Source: Physcomitrium patens
Lineage: Eukaryota > Streptophyta > Bryopsida > Funariales > Funariaceae
Direction: 5' to 3'
Length of the DNA stretch: 64,000 nt
Assembly: GCF_000002425.4 (NCBI RefSeq)
Contig: NC_037271.1
Coordinates: 9,661,272-9,725,271 of the forward strand
In this document: positions 47,479 to 60,716 of the stretch, piece by piece
Position numbering within the stretch: the first letter of the stretch is position 1
Layout: each line of letters opens with the position of its first letter
Translations under genes and position numbers: made by a program
The notes under the pieces: model-generated
What the model was told of the DNA's origin: nothing
Databases searched by the model: none
Seen by the model: only the letters and a program-made list of their open reading frames with translations

Positions 47479-47490
47479 CACTCTTGTCAA
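47479..47490 (-). other. Self-primer-type binding site of M
   Basis: On the minus strand TTGACAAGAGTG starts two bases after the LTR end. It is complementary, 11 of 12, to CACTCTTATCAA (47670-47659), 30 bases downstream of the LTR TATA. It does not begin with TGG as tRNA primer sites do. Confidence 0.6.
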
Positions 47491-47492
47491 AT

Positions 47493-48031
47493 TGTCAAAG
47501 ATATGAATCTTGAAGAAAGATAATCTTCAACACACTCTTATATCACTGAAAGGAACTAAAAAGTTACTCAAAGATGATTAAATACTAAAGTAGAATAGTT
47601 ATTACCAAAAATAAGAAGATTAAAAAGTCTTGAAATAAGACTAAGGACTAGAAAGGCATTGATAAGAGTGAAGAAGGCTTCACTCTTGCCTCCATTTATA
47701 CTCTTAATTAGGAGCTATGTGACAATGTCTAGTAAGACCTTCAAAACATATTGACTTTCTTAGACATGTAACTTAACTTGTAAGGCAAGTTTTCTATATG
47801 TGCACCATATAGTTAGTCTATTTTGTAAGCTATCAATACATGATTAATTTGTTGACTAAGTTTCTAACCTATTAATCAACTACAAATATATGTAAAGTCA
47901 AGCATTATCAATGAAGCTTTTAGGAAGCTTCTCTAAATGGTCTTATAAAATTAACCTACTTTTATCTATTTTTACCTATTCTTACCTAATTATATAAGTA
48001 TTTACTAGAATATCTATGTATGTCTATGACA
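47493..48031 (-). mobile_element. 5' LTR of chromovirus M
   Basis: 539 bp from TGTCATAGACATAC to ..CTTTGACA. The TATA box TATAAAT begins at 47700 (minus) and the leader motif is at 47670-47659. Directly beyond its outer edge is P pol, beginning TTGAAG. Confidence 0.82.
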
Positions 48032-48498
48032 GTTGAAGCATTTTTATCTTTGAATAATAGAATCAACATTGATTGTTGATTCAATCTTTTTAAAATAAGT
48101 TCAATCAAGTATGTCCTCTAATCTTCTTGTTTATGATATTAAAAATAATTCTATTAAGTTTTATGATATCTCTAAGTTTGAATTCAAGAATAATCTACTC
48201 TATTTTGAAGGACAATTATACACTCTAGAAGACAAAGTACAATTACATGTTCTCTAAGCTTGTCATGACTTTCTATTAGCCAAATATTTTGGATACAACA
48301 AGACTTTGGAGTTAATATCTAGAGGTTTTTGGTAGCTTCAAATGTAGAAAGTAGTCAAAGACTTTGTATAATCATGTGATATTTGTTCAAGTTCCAAAAC
48401 TCCTTGTCATCAATCTCATGGACTTTTTCAATGATTGTCTATTTTAGAACAATCATAGTTTTCTATTTCTATAGATTTTATGATGGCATTGTGTTATA
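48032..48498 (+). pseudogene. Chromovirus P integrase, middle part
   Basis: Continues P pol after M. The linker and zinc-finger region (FEFKNNLLYFEGQLY, then ACHDFLLAKYFGYNK and CDICS) match R 58450-58900. It breaks at 48498 where a T-family LTR begins. Confidence 0.7.
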
Positions 48499-49490
48499 GT
48501 TTGGCTATCATGTAAAAAAAAATTACATATATATTTAATATATAATTTATTATAAAATATAACAAAATCTATATTATTATATTTTATTTATTTACAAAAA
48601 GTGATTAAAAATTTATTTTGAAGTAATTAATTTAAAAGGGCTATTATTGAGGTTGATTTTATATTGATAATAGTTTTTATATATTTAGAGCCACCAATGT
48701 CTTATGAAGAAGATATAGGTGCTCAAAATTAAAGTATCGATTTTGTATCTATTGTCATTCTTTGGAATATAATACATGTATATGAAGGACTTTTGAGGAT
48801 CAGATTATGGAATTGTAAAGCTGGTTTAAAGGACTATATTTTGCATACAAAAAAAAAAGATTTGGAGTTTATTTGGAAGAGCCATGATTTCTTTAATACA
48901 ATACTTCCAAATTAAGGTTTGCTAATAAGCTAATTTTATGAAGGATTTGACTTCAGCCATATCTTAGCCAATTAGACGAATCTTTAATTAATTTTTTTTA
49001 TAAATATGTATTATTATGTTATAAAGCTACATAATAAATTTTGTAGAATTGTAATTTTGGGTTTTTGAGATATGGAAAAAAATAATACTTGGATGCTTGT
49101 AAATTAGGATTTAGAGCACCTGTTTAGGTTTCTTAGATATCTAATGATTGGAAGTAGATTTATAGCTTATTTTTTTTGTGATATAGCTTAAGAATAATTT
49201 CTACATTATCTAAAAATTTGAAAAAAATTGAAGGATTTGATCAATAGATATGAATTTATAAAATTTTGAGAGAAAAAAATCTTTTCAGGAAAAAAAATAT
49301 TTTGAAAGGATTTTGATACAATTTGGATATTTTATGCAAAATAAAGGAGTTTTTGAGAGCTAAGACTTTATATATATGTAAAAGATGAATATATGGAGCT
49401 ATAATAATATTATGAAATATAGATGGATTTTTGAAAGGAAATCATGGATTTTCTTTTAGCTTATTAGAAATCTAATTTATCAAAATATAA
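48499..49490 (+). mobile_element. T-family LTR (L1) inside P
   Basis: Starts TGTTATAGTTTGGCTATCATG and resembles 51384-52630 along its length. The inner end is approximate. About 400 bases of integrase that should lie across the insertion site are missing, so a deletion accompanied or followed it. Confidence 0.6.
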
Positions 49491-50180
49491 TTTGATATAT
49501 TCTTCTATTCAAAAAATACCTTTCTTTGCCAATTATGATTATCATCCACAACTTAATACTTTTAACTTTTTAAAAATTGATTATCCTATGATAAAAGATT
49601 TGATAAATTGTTTGTCAAAGCTATATGTGATAATAAAGGTGCACTTGAAAAAAGCTCAAGAATAACAAAAGTTCAATGTAGATGCTTATTACAAAGAACA
49701 ACCACAATTCAATATAAGTGACAAGGTATTTTTACTTTTTTACAATATTAAGACTGCTTGTTCTTGTAATAAGTTAGAATTTTGAAGGCTTGGACCTTTT
49801 TTTCATTTGTAAACAAGTTAATCTTGTTTCTTATTGATTATATTTATCAAAGAGTACATAAATCTATTTTATAGTCCATGTATCTCTACTTGAGCCATAT
49901 AAGATATTAAATATCTTGAAAAAAAGACAAATGCCACCTCTTCCTATAGAAATGGATAATAATCAAGAATTTGAGGTAAAAGAAGTCTTAGATTCAAGGT
50001 AGTGCATGAATACATTGGAATATCTTGTTCATTAATATGGATGTGAAATTAGTGAATGTATATAAGACCCAATAAAGAATCTTGAAAATGCACCAAAGAA
50101 GGTTGAGGCTTTTCATCAAGAACATCCATCAAAATCAAGAATAAAAATAATAAATCTTTGTTATAAAAGAAACAAGATAA
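49491..50180 (+). pseudogene. Chromovirus P integrase end and chromodomain
   Basis: Integrase tail from PFFANYDYHPQLN (about 49515), then QFNISDKVFLL. A clear chromodomain follows at about 49930-50130: EVKEVLDSR, LEYLVH with a stop in place of the Trp, then NLENAPKKVEAFHQEHPSK. This supports the chromovirus call; chromodomains can direct integration to marked chromatin. Confidence 0.8.
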
Positions 50181-50304
50181 AAAAAAAAAAATCTACCTTT
50201 TATCCTTGTTTGTAACTTTTGTATGTTTGCGAAGCTAAAGTAATGGAAAAGTAATAATCAACAAATTTAACTCAAGAACTATCACTTGTATAGATACTAT
50301 TTTG

Positions 50305-50719
50305 AATTAATATATGTTTGTAGTTAATTAGTAAATTAGAAATTTGGTCAATAAATTAGCCATGCATTACAGGTATTGATAGCTTATAGAATAAGCTAAC
50401 TATGTGGCGTACATATAAAAAACTTACTTTGCAAGTTAAGACATATATCTAATAAGGTCAACATGTATTAGAGATCATATAGAATATTACCATGTAGTTC
50501 TTAGTTAGATAGTATATATAAATGCAAGAATGAAGCCTTTTTTATTCTAATTAATGCCTTTCTAATCTTTGATCTTATTTTAAGATTTTTTAATCTTCTT
50601 ATTTTTTATGATAGCTATTCTAATTCAATATATTAATATCTTTGAGTGGTTTTTTAGTCTTTTTGAGTGATACAAGAATATTTTGAGGATTTCTTTCTTC
50701 AAGATTCATATCCTTGATA
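50305..50719 (+). mobile_element. 3' LTR of chromovirus P (5' part lost)
   Basis: Matches 35963-36375 from AATTAGTAAATTAGAAATTTGG to the end. It is followed at once by CTTTG (50720-50724), identical to the five bases before the 5' LTR. The first 130 bases or so are missing or unalignable. Confidence 0.75.
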
Positions 50720-51383
50720 CTTTGTATTCTTAAATCTTCTTACAATTTTTTAAGTATATGATATTTTGGATTTAAAAAATATTAAAGCTTATTTCTTGAG
50801 ATTTTTGGTAGCTTCAAATGTAAAAGACTATAAAGGACTTTTTTCTCTTATATGACATTTGTTCAAGATTGAAGAATTCTTAACATTGTTATATAGACTT
50901 CTATAGCCATTGCCAATTTTAAAGTAACTATGATCTTTAGTATCAATGGATTTCATTATTGATTTTCTACCATCAATTATATTTTATACTATCTATATTA
51001 TTATAAATCAACTTACAAAAATGGCACATTTTGTCTCATGTAAAAATATAAAATTTGGAAAAAAAACAATAAAAATCTTTTTTGATAGTATATTGATATC
51101 ATGATCTATTTGATGATATCATTTTTAATTAAGGATGTCAATTTAAATCAAAGTTTTGAAATTCTTATTTTGATATATTAGAAATAAATATTAAACTTTT
51201 CTATGCCTTCTACCTTCAAACACATGGTCAAATAAAATAAGTCAATCAAGTTTTGAAGCAATATTTACAATATGCCATCAACTATCAATAAGATGATTGA
51301 CCTTATATTTATCTTTAGTAGACTTTGCTTGTAACAATATTCTTTATACATTAACTTAGCAAACACCATTTTATGCTATTATG
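50720..51383 (+). pseudogene. Chromovirus Q integrase, first part
   Basis: Resumes Q pol after P: the zinc-finger end, then the core (VSMDFIIDF near 50950; KMAHFVSC near 51010) and onward to TPFYA-like sequence near 51370. Many stops. Ends at a T-family LTR. Confidence 0.7.
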
Positions 51384-52630
51384 TTATATTTTGGCTACTA
51401 TGTAAAAATATTGTGTTTATATGTTTGATATATAATTTAGTAAGTAACATGGTAAGAGTAATACTAGTGGATTTTAATTGGTTGTAGAATATAATTAGAT
51501 TACTACTTTAAAAAGAGGTTGTTTAAAAGAACTATTAGAATTTATATAACTTTATTTTCTTTTGATAGTGGCTTTTAAGATTAATTTTTATTGATAGTAA
51601 TTTTTACATATTTAAAGTTACCTTTGTTAGACATTGGTGATCCTTGAAGTCTTATTTTATTCCTTTTATTTGATATTTAGAGCATATATTAGATAAATCT
51701 TATTAAAAAAAAGATTTTAGAGGGATTTTGGTAGAAAAAAGAGTAGTTAAGACATCCATATAGATGAATGGAGATAGATGATGAAAATCTCCATTCCTAT
51801 TGGCCAAAAATCATATCCAATGGGCTTCAAAGAGACTGCCTAAAGCCTTATTAGGAATTAGGGTTACTCTTTGAAGGTCATTCAAGCTTTGGAGGCTAAA
51901 TTAAATAAGAATAGGTTTTTGGCTATGGTTTTTGTGAAAGTTTTGTATGATTTGGAGTTTATATGAAAGAAATATGGATGTTCAAAGTTAAGGTGATGAT
52001 TTTGTATCTATTGTCACTCTTTTGATTATAATGCATGCGTAAAAAAAACAATGAAGAATCGGCAATTGGAATTGAAGAGAACACTTTCTTAGCTATATTT
52101 TTTGCATACTTTTTGATGAATTTCAGATTGAAATAAAGGATATATTCGAGGTTGAAGTCAATGCTTACAATCTAAAGATAGTAATGATCTGATTCACTAG
52201 TGGTTGTATTTTGAGCTATATCTTCAGCAATTTGATGCGATTTTACTTCAAAATTTCCAAAAATGTGTATAATCATGTTATTAAACTTTATGCATAAATT
52301 TTTTCGTATTTGAATTTTGGATTTTCAAGATATAAAGAAAATAGTACTCAGGTACTTGTAGATTAGGATTTAGAGTGCCTACTAGGGTTTCTAAGATGCC
52401 AAAATATTGGTAGTGAATTTATGTTTATTTTTTTTGGTAAAACTTCACAGTAAGTACTACACTATCTAAAAATTTGAAAGAAATTGATTAAGAGATATGA
52501 ATTTCTAAAGTTTGAAAAGAAATAATTCTTTGCAAGAAAAATATATTTTGACCGGTTTTGATACAATTTAGACATTTTATATAAAATGAAGAGATTTTGG
52601 AAGCCAAGACTTTGTATATAAATTAAAGAT
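51384..52630 (+). mobile_element. T-family LTR (L2) inside Q
   Basis: Starts TGTTATATTTTGGCTACTATG. The inner blocks ATTCCTATTGGCC, CCAATGGGCTTCAAAGAG and GCCTTATTAGGAATTAGGGTT (51793-51865) are reverse-complement matches to the T LTRs at 60.5 and 63.45 kb. No gag or pol of its own is attached, so it is a solo LTR. Confidence 0.65.
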
Positions 52631-52985
52631 GTAATAAATTACTTATTATAGCTTAGTAAATAATTTAAAATTAAACTTTCTATAGCTAAATATCTTGTGT
52701 ATTCTCAGATTACAAATCATGCCATATGACAATATCAAATATGATTGCTATCTAAAGTTTGATTTGTTAGATACATAAAAGGATGAAAATCCATCAGCTC
52801 ATAATCTCACAAAATAATTTTTTTAGTTCCAAAAAACTTTGAAGCTCCATTTTCAAGTAACTCAAGATTCTTACAAAGCATCTTTAAATGAATTTAGAAA
52901 GAAATTCCTTGCTTTTCAAGTTGAAGATAAAATATTGCTTCTTTGAAAAAATATTAAAACTATATGATCATGCAATAAGTTAGAC
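52631..52985 (+). pseudogene. Chromovirus Q integrase C-terminal scrap
   Basis: FQVEDKVLLL (about 52918-52947), followed by a C.KLDYQR-like block, matches the region after the integrase core in R (59520-59590) and P. Heavily decayed. Confidence 0.5.
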
Positions 52986-54240
52986 TATCAAAGACATTTT
53001 ATATTATATATATAGTCTTGGCTCTCAAAAATCCCTTTACTTTGCATAAAATAGCCAAATTGTTGCAAAACCTTTTTAAAATATTTTTCTTTTAATTTTT
53101 TTTTTCTTTGAATTTTAGAAGCTCATATTTATTCATCTAAGCATTTAGATTTTCTCAAATTTTTAGATAATATAAACTTCATCTTTAGGATTTATCAAAA
53201 AAAAAAAAAAAAAAAAAAAAAAACTTTAAATCTATTACAGATTGTTTGGTATTTTAGAAATCCTAGCAGGTGATTTAAATCCTAATTTACAAGCATCCAA
53301 ATACTATTTTCTTCACATCTCAAAAGTCCAAAATTCAAATGCCACAAAAATTCTGCATTAAATTTAATAACATTATAACACACATTTTTAAAAGTTTTGA
53401 GCCAAAATCTTGTCAAATTGCTCAAGATATAGCTCAAAATATAACCACTAGTAAATCAGATTACTTACTATCTTTGGATTACCAGTACTAATCTCAACTT
53501 CTCATAATTCGTTCAATACAACTTAGAATTCATTAAGTAATACATAAAAAATATAGACAAAAAAGTGTTCTCTTCAATTCCAATGACGGATTCTTCATTG
53601 CTTCCTGTAAACGTGCATTATGTCCAAAAGAGTGACAGTATATTCTAAATCAATACTTTAACTTTGAGCACCTATATCTCTTTGTCAAAAACTCCAAATT
53701 ATACAAAATTTGCATCAAAATCATAGCCAAAAATCTAATTCTTTTAATCCAAGCCTCTTAAGTTCTAATTTCGTCAAAAGAATAATCCTATTTTCTAATA
53801 AGGCCTTAGGCAGCCTCCTTGAAGTCCATTAGGCATGCCTTTTGGCCAATAGCAATGGAGATTTTTATCATCTATCTCCATTCATCCATATACATGTCTT
53901 AACTATTTTTTTTGCTATCAAAATCCCTCTCCAACCTTTATTCTTATAAGATTTACATAATATATGTCCTAAATATCAAATAAAAGAAACAAAACAAGAT
54001 TTTAAGAATCACCTATGTCTAATAAAGATAGTTCTAAATATATAAAACTATTATTAAAATAAAATCAACTTCAATAATAGCTCTTTTAAACAATCACTTC
54101 AAAGTAGTAATCTAACCATATTTTTTGACTAATTAAAATCTAATAATGTGGCTCTTATTAAATTATATAATAAATTATATATTAAACAAATAAACATGCA
54201 TCATTTTTATATTGTAATTGAAGCACAATATAACAACATG
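52986..54240 (-). mobile_element. T-family LTR (L3), inverted to L2
   Basis: Reads leftward from TGTTGTTATATTGTGC at 54240. Shares GGCCTTAGGCAGCCTCCTTG (53804) and neighbouring blocks with the T LTRs in the same orientation. Contains an A-run of about 26 at 53197-53223. Confidence 0.65.
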
Positions 54241-54699
54241 GAAACTAGTAAAAAATTTAATTAATGTGTTGCAAAAGGTATAAGAGTTTCATCAACATTA
54301 TCTTCAAAAATCTAAACTTATTATAGAATGGCTTCTCTATGAAGCTACAACTAAGATGTATATGACAAAGAGAGCAAATATTGCTCACAGTAATTTTTGA
54401 GTTTAGTGCATCTAATTTATATTCTAATATATTAAATTAGAAAGTATTTGGAGAATCTTAAATCATGAATCTCATAATTGAGTCAAAATTAGAATATTTT
54501 ATATCAAACTAATTGTTCCAACTTTCTCAACCTTCACAAGATCATCCTTGAGATGAAGTTGGATCTTTTCAAAAGAAAAAATTTCCATGCTATAGTCAAC
54601 TCAAATAATAAATTCTTGAATATAATGCTTAAGTTTTACTCATTCTATTGAAGATATGAAACCAATGCTTCTTATAGAACTTAGAGTTAGAAAGAGAAG
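54241..54699 (+). pseudogene. Unassigned tail of Q
   Basis: Between L3 and the Q 3' LTR, so by position the 3' end of Q. No chromodomain or other block is legible. Confidence 0.35.
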
Positions 54700-55031
54700 T
54701 GATATTACTAACATCAAAGAAAAATATTTTAAAAATATTCTATTAGATTTTAAAAGATTTTAAGAGATTTAAAAAATATTCTAATAAGAGGTTTTAAAAG
54801 ATTTTAAAAAATATATTAATAAAATATTTTAGAAAGATTTTAGAATATTCTAAAAAATTCTAAAATATTTTTAAAATATTCTAATAGGTTCAAAAAAACT
54901 CTAAGAAGATTAAAAGAATTGTCTAAAATGCTTCCTAGAATTGTTTCATTTTCCACCAAAATAATAACTTCTCAAGAAGCTTTCTAATACTTAGTATATA
55001 TTGGAGTCCAGATTGAAGGAATCCTTAATCT
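54700..55031 (+). mobile_element. 3' LTR of chromovirus Q, cut by R
   Basis: Matches the start of 32012-32540 (TGATATTACTAACATCAAAG, the AGAATATTCTAA repeats, TATATATTGGAGTCCAG). It stops where the LTR of R begins. Confidence 0.65.
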
Positions 55032-55591
55032 TGTATCACAGATATACGCATGTAAGCTAGTAATTACATGTATAAATAGGTAGAACTAAGTAACAGTATA
55101 TAAAAGTAAGTTAATTATATAATATTTGCTATGATAGCTTCTTAGAAGCTTCATAGATGCTGCTTTGACTTTATAGGTATTTTTAATTGACTTTTTGGAT
55201 TAGGAACGTAATCAACAAGTTGGCCATGTACCACACATATTGATAGGTTGAAGACCAAGCTAACTATGTGCCCCACACGTAGAAAAAATTACCTTGTAAA
55301 TCAAGGCATATATCCTACAAAGTCAACACATATTCGAAGTCCTATAGAACATCGCCACGTAGCCCTTAATTAGATAATATATATAGAAATAAGAATGAAG
55401 CCCTCTTCATTCTTGTCAACTCCTTTCTTGCTTTTAGACTAGTTTCAAGGGTCTCTAGTTTTCTTATCTTTTGGAATTAGCCATTCTAGTTTCTTTCTTA
55501 ATATATATATTGAGTTATTTTTATTTTTTCATCTTTCTTTGAGAGAAGTCTCACTTGTTTATTTATCTTTATCAAGTTTTTATCCCTGACA
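55032..55591 (+). mobile_element. 5' LTR of chromovirus R
   Basis: 560 bp from TGTATCACAGATATACGC to ..ATCCCTGACA. TATATATAG lies at 55378-55386 and the leader motif CATTCTTGTCAA at 55408-55419. The best preserved LTR of the S/P/M/R group. Confidence 0.82.
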
Positions 55592-55593
55592 GA

Positions 55594-55605
55594 TTGACAA
55601 GAGTA
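55594..55605 (+). other. Self-primer-type binding site of R
   Basis: TTGACAAGAGTA begins two bases after the LTR end. Its first nine bases are perfectly complementary to TCTTGTCAA (55411-55419) in the LTR; the next mismatch is explained by one C to T change. Confidence 0.6.
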
Positions 55606-55802
55606 CACTTATAATATTAGAGCTTTGTCTAAACTTGATTATGAGTGGATTGCTCCTTTCTCTTCATAAGATATGAGCGGATTAGAAGTTGTGGATTATC
55701 TTCTTATAAATTGATATTGTCTTAAGTATTTTCTTTATTCTCAAGTCCTCTCTTCTATTTGTCTTGAGCAATATTAGACATCTTTTTTTTCTAAGTCTAA
55801 TC

Positions 55803-56540
55803 ATGATAGAACTTGTTGAAATGAAGAGTGCAATGGCACAAATGCAAGAGCAATTGAGAGAATTAATGCTTGTGATGTATCAACTCAATTTACCATGATA
55901 AGGAGCAACAAGATTGGTAGAAAGTGATGATATAGAAATGATTGGAGCTACTTCAACATCTCCACCAAATCATGTCCCTTCTCTTAAGGTAGAATGCCCT
56001 TCCAATGTTAGAGAACCTAGAATTGCCCTACCCAAAAAGTTTGATGACACCAAATCAAAATTTAAAGGATTTATCAATCAAGTACAACTTGTAATTGAAC
56101 TTCAATCCCAAAGCTATCCAACTTCAGGATTACAAGTTAGATTCATTCGTATGCTTCTTTCTGATTCAATATTATCATAGTTTTCATCTATTCTTGAACA
56201 ACAAGATCCAATATTGGATAATCTGGAGGCTTTTTTGGTGGAGTTCCGATCCATGTATGGAGTACATGATGCAATTTATATTACAAACAAAAAGATTTGT
56301 ATTTTATAACAAGGCAATTGATCAGTAACATTGTATGCTTTACAATTTTGACAACTTGTAACTGATATTAAGTGGGATGATGTTGCACTTACTAGCTAAT
56401 TTTTCTATAGATAACAATATATTGGAAAAAAAGAATTTTTAGCTACAATAGGAACCGTGTGGCTGGAACCTTATACAATACTTATTGAAGGTCTTATTCT
56501 CTCTTAGAACCCTCTCCATGTTTTACAATAAATGTTATTT
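55803..56540 (+). pseudogene. Chromovirus R gag
   Basis: ATG at 55803 (MIELVEMKSAMAQMQEQLRE, coiled-coil-like) with a stop after about 31 codons. Open again at 55914-56180 with the capsid entry IALPKKFDDTKSKFKGFINQ, then more gag with stops (DNLEAFLVEFRSMYG near 56215). No knuckle was found, so the end may be deleted. Confidence 0.7.
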
Positions 56541-56559
56541 TAAGACCTCAACATCACAA

Positions 56560-58440
<1,881 letters not shown>

Positions 58441-59653
58441 CAAAAAACAATTCTCTTGAAGCCAGAGCATTTTCATCTTCGAGCAATGAAATCAATACTA
58501 ACTATTGATTCAACTTTCATTAAGCAAGTTCAGTCAAGTATGTCTTTTGATCCTCTTATTCGTGATATTAAAGAAAATCCTTCAAAGTCTTATGATACTT
58601 CCAAGTTTGAATTCAAAAATAACCTACTATATTTCAAGAGACGCCTATATATTCCAAAAGGTGAAGCTTGATTATGTATTCTTCAAGCTCGTCATGACTT
58701 TCCAACAGCATGACATTTTGGATACAATAAAAGTTTGGAACTAATATCCAAGGACTCTTGGTGGCCTCAAATGTGGAAAGCAATCAAAGATTTTATACAA
58801 TCTTGTGATGTTTGCTCAAGATTGAAAATTCCTCATCATCAATCTTATAGACTTCTTCAGCCATTATTCATTCCAAAACAACCGTGGTCTTCTGTTTCTA
58901 TGGATTTTATCATAGATCTTCCAATCTCAGATTCTTATGACTCTATATTTGTGATAATAGATCGTTTTACCAAGATGATATATTTTGTACCATGTAACAA
59001 ATCTATCATGGATGAAGAAACAAATAAGCTCTTTCTTAACAATATCTATCGCTATCATGGATTACTCAAGGATATTATATCAAATAGGAGAACTTAGTTT
59101 GTATCAAGATTTTGACAGACTCTTTTCAAGTTTTTAAAAGTGGATATAAAACTATCTTTGACACTCCATCCTCAAACTAATGGACAATTGGAGTATGTTA
59201 ATCAAGTTTTGGAGCAATATTTAAGATGTACCATCAACTACCAATAAGATGATTGGACAACTCTTTTGCCATTGGCAGAGTTTGCTTACAATAATATAGT
59301 ACATTCTTCTGTAAAACAAACACCTTTCTTTGCCAATTATGGTTATCATCCATGACTTAATACTTTTGACTTTTCAAAATTTAATAATCCTATGGTGAAA
59401 GATTTGGCAATTCATTTGTCAGAGGTACATGCAACGATGAAGGCACAGTTAAAAGAAGCTGAAGAACAACAAAAAATCAATGCAGATGTCTATCAAAAGG
59501 AACAACCACCATTCTACATGAGTGACAAGGTATGATTACTTTGTTGTAATATCAAGACCACTTGTCCTTGTGACAAGTTGGATTATAGAAGGCTTGGATT
59601 ATTTTCTATTTCTGCACAAATCAATCTAGTTGCACATTGTTTACACCTACTGG
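58441..59653 (+). pseudogene. Chromovirus R integrase (interrupted by T)
   Basis: Linker and zinc region (HFHLRAMKSILTIDS; CDVCSRLKIPHHQSYRLLQP), then the core: WSSVSMDFIIDLPISDSYDS with the first Asp near 58910, and a second region near 59090-59200 (LHPQTNGQLEYVNQVLEQY) with the Glu. [10 protein letters not shown] follows at 59325. The tail EEQQKINADVYQKEQPP leads to INLVAHCLH and breaks at 59653, where the LTR of T starts. It resumes at 63801. Confidence 0.82.
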
Positions 59654-60716
59654 TGTCGGGATAGAGAGAATATGCCTCAAAAAAATGTTAGACTTCTAGT
59701 TGTCACTAATCATTCAATCAAGCTTTATAATAAGGAAAGCCCTAAGTTTATATATAAATTTTTCCTTTTGAGCAATTACACCAAATACACAAGCCTCAAG
59801 TACCCAACAACATCCAAAATATGATAAAATCCTTTAAAACTTTGTATATCCTTATGTGGAAATTTTTCCGAACTTCAACACCTCATATCTCCTAATCCGA
59901 TTGTCTAAAAAATCCATAATTTTATATAAAGTACTAATATACTTTCAAAAACTTCTACAAAAAAATTCAATTGCAAGTTTATTACGGAGCTTGAGATATC
60001 GTTAAAATCCTAACAATAGCTTTAAACCCTCGCTTACATACACTTGTGGACTAATTTCTTCATATTTCATAAAATAAGTACTCAAATACCATGAAACTTT
60101 GACTTATAGCTTTTTAACTTAATAACTCACATTTATGGAAATTTTGAACAAAAATTCGTCCAAAAACCCAAGATATGGCTCCAACCATTACTATCAACAA
60201 AATGACTCTTTTACTGCCTTTGAATTACATGTACTGTCTTCAAATGTCTATAACTCCTTCATCTAGACTTGAAATTCATCAAATAGTACATATAAAGTGT
60301 AGCCAACGAAGTGTCCTCTCCAATTCCAGTTGCTAATCTTTCATTTCTTTCTGTACGCATATGTTATGCTTCAAAGAGTAACAGTAGGTACAAATTTGAC
60401 ACCTTAACTTTGAACATCTATATCTCCTTCACAAAAACTCGAAATCACACAAATTCTTCATCCAAATTATACCCAAAATCCTGAACTTGCTGACCTTAGC
60501 CTCCAAAGCTTGAATGACTTCAAAAGAGAAATCCTAATCTCTAATAAGGCCTCAGGTAGTCTCCTTGAAGCATATTGGACATAGCCTTTGATCAATAGAA
60601 ATGAAGATCGCCATTCCTTGCCTTCATCCAACCATGCCTTACTTTCATCCCTCCCAATAAGCCTCCTATTAGTTAATATTTTCTTCTTTTGGGCTTCTTT
60701 TGTTAAGCCTTGTACT
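59654..60716 (-). mobile_element. 3' LTR of element T (5' end of the LTR deleted)
   Basis: Begins (plus sense) TGTCGGGATAGAGAG and matches 62550-63600 closely as a direct repeat. The match fades near 60716, about 190 bases short of the full LTR, and gag-type sequence joins it there. So the internal region and the outer end of this LTR were lost in one deletion. Confidence 0.8.
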
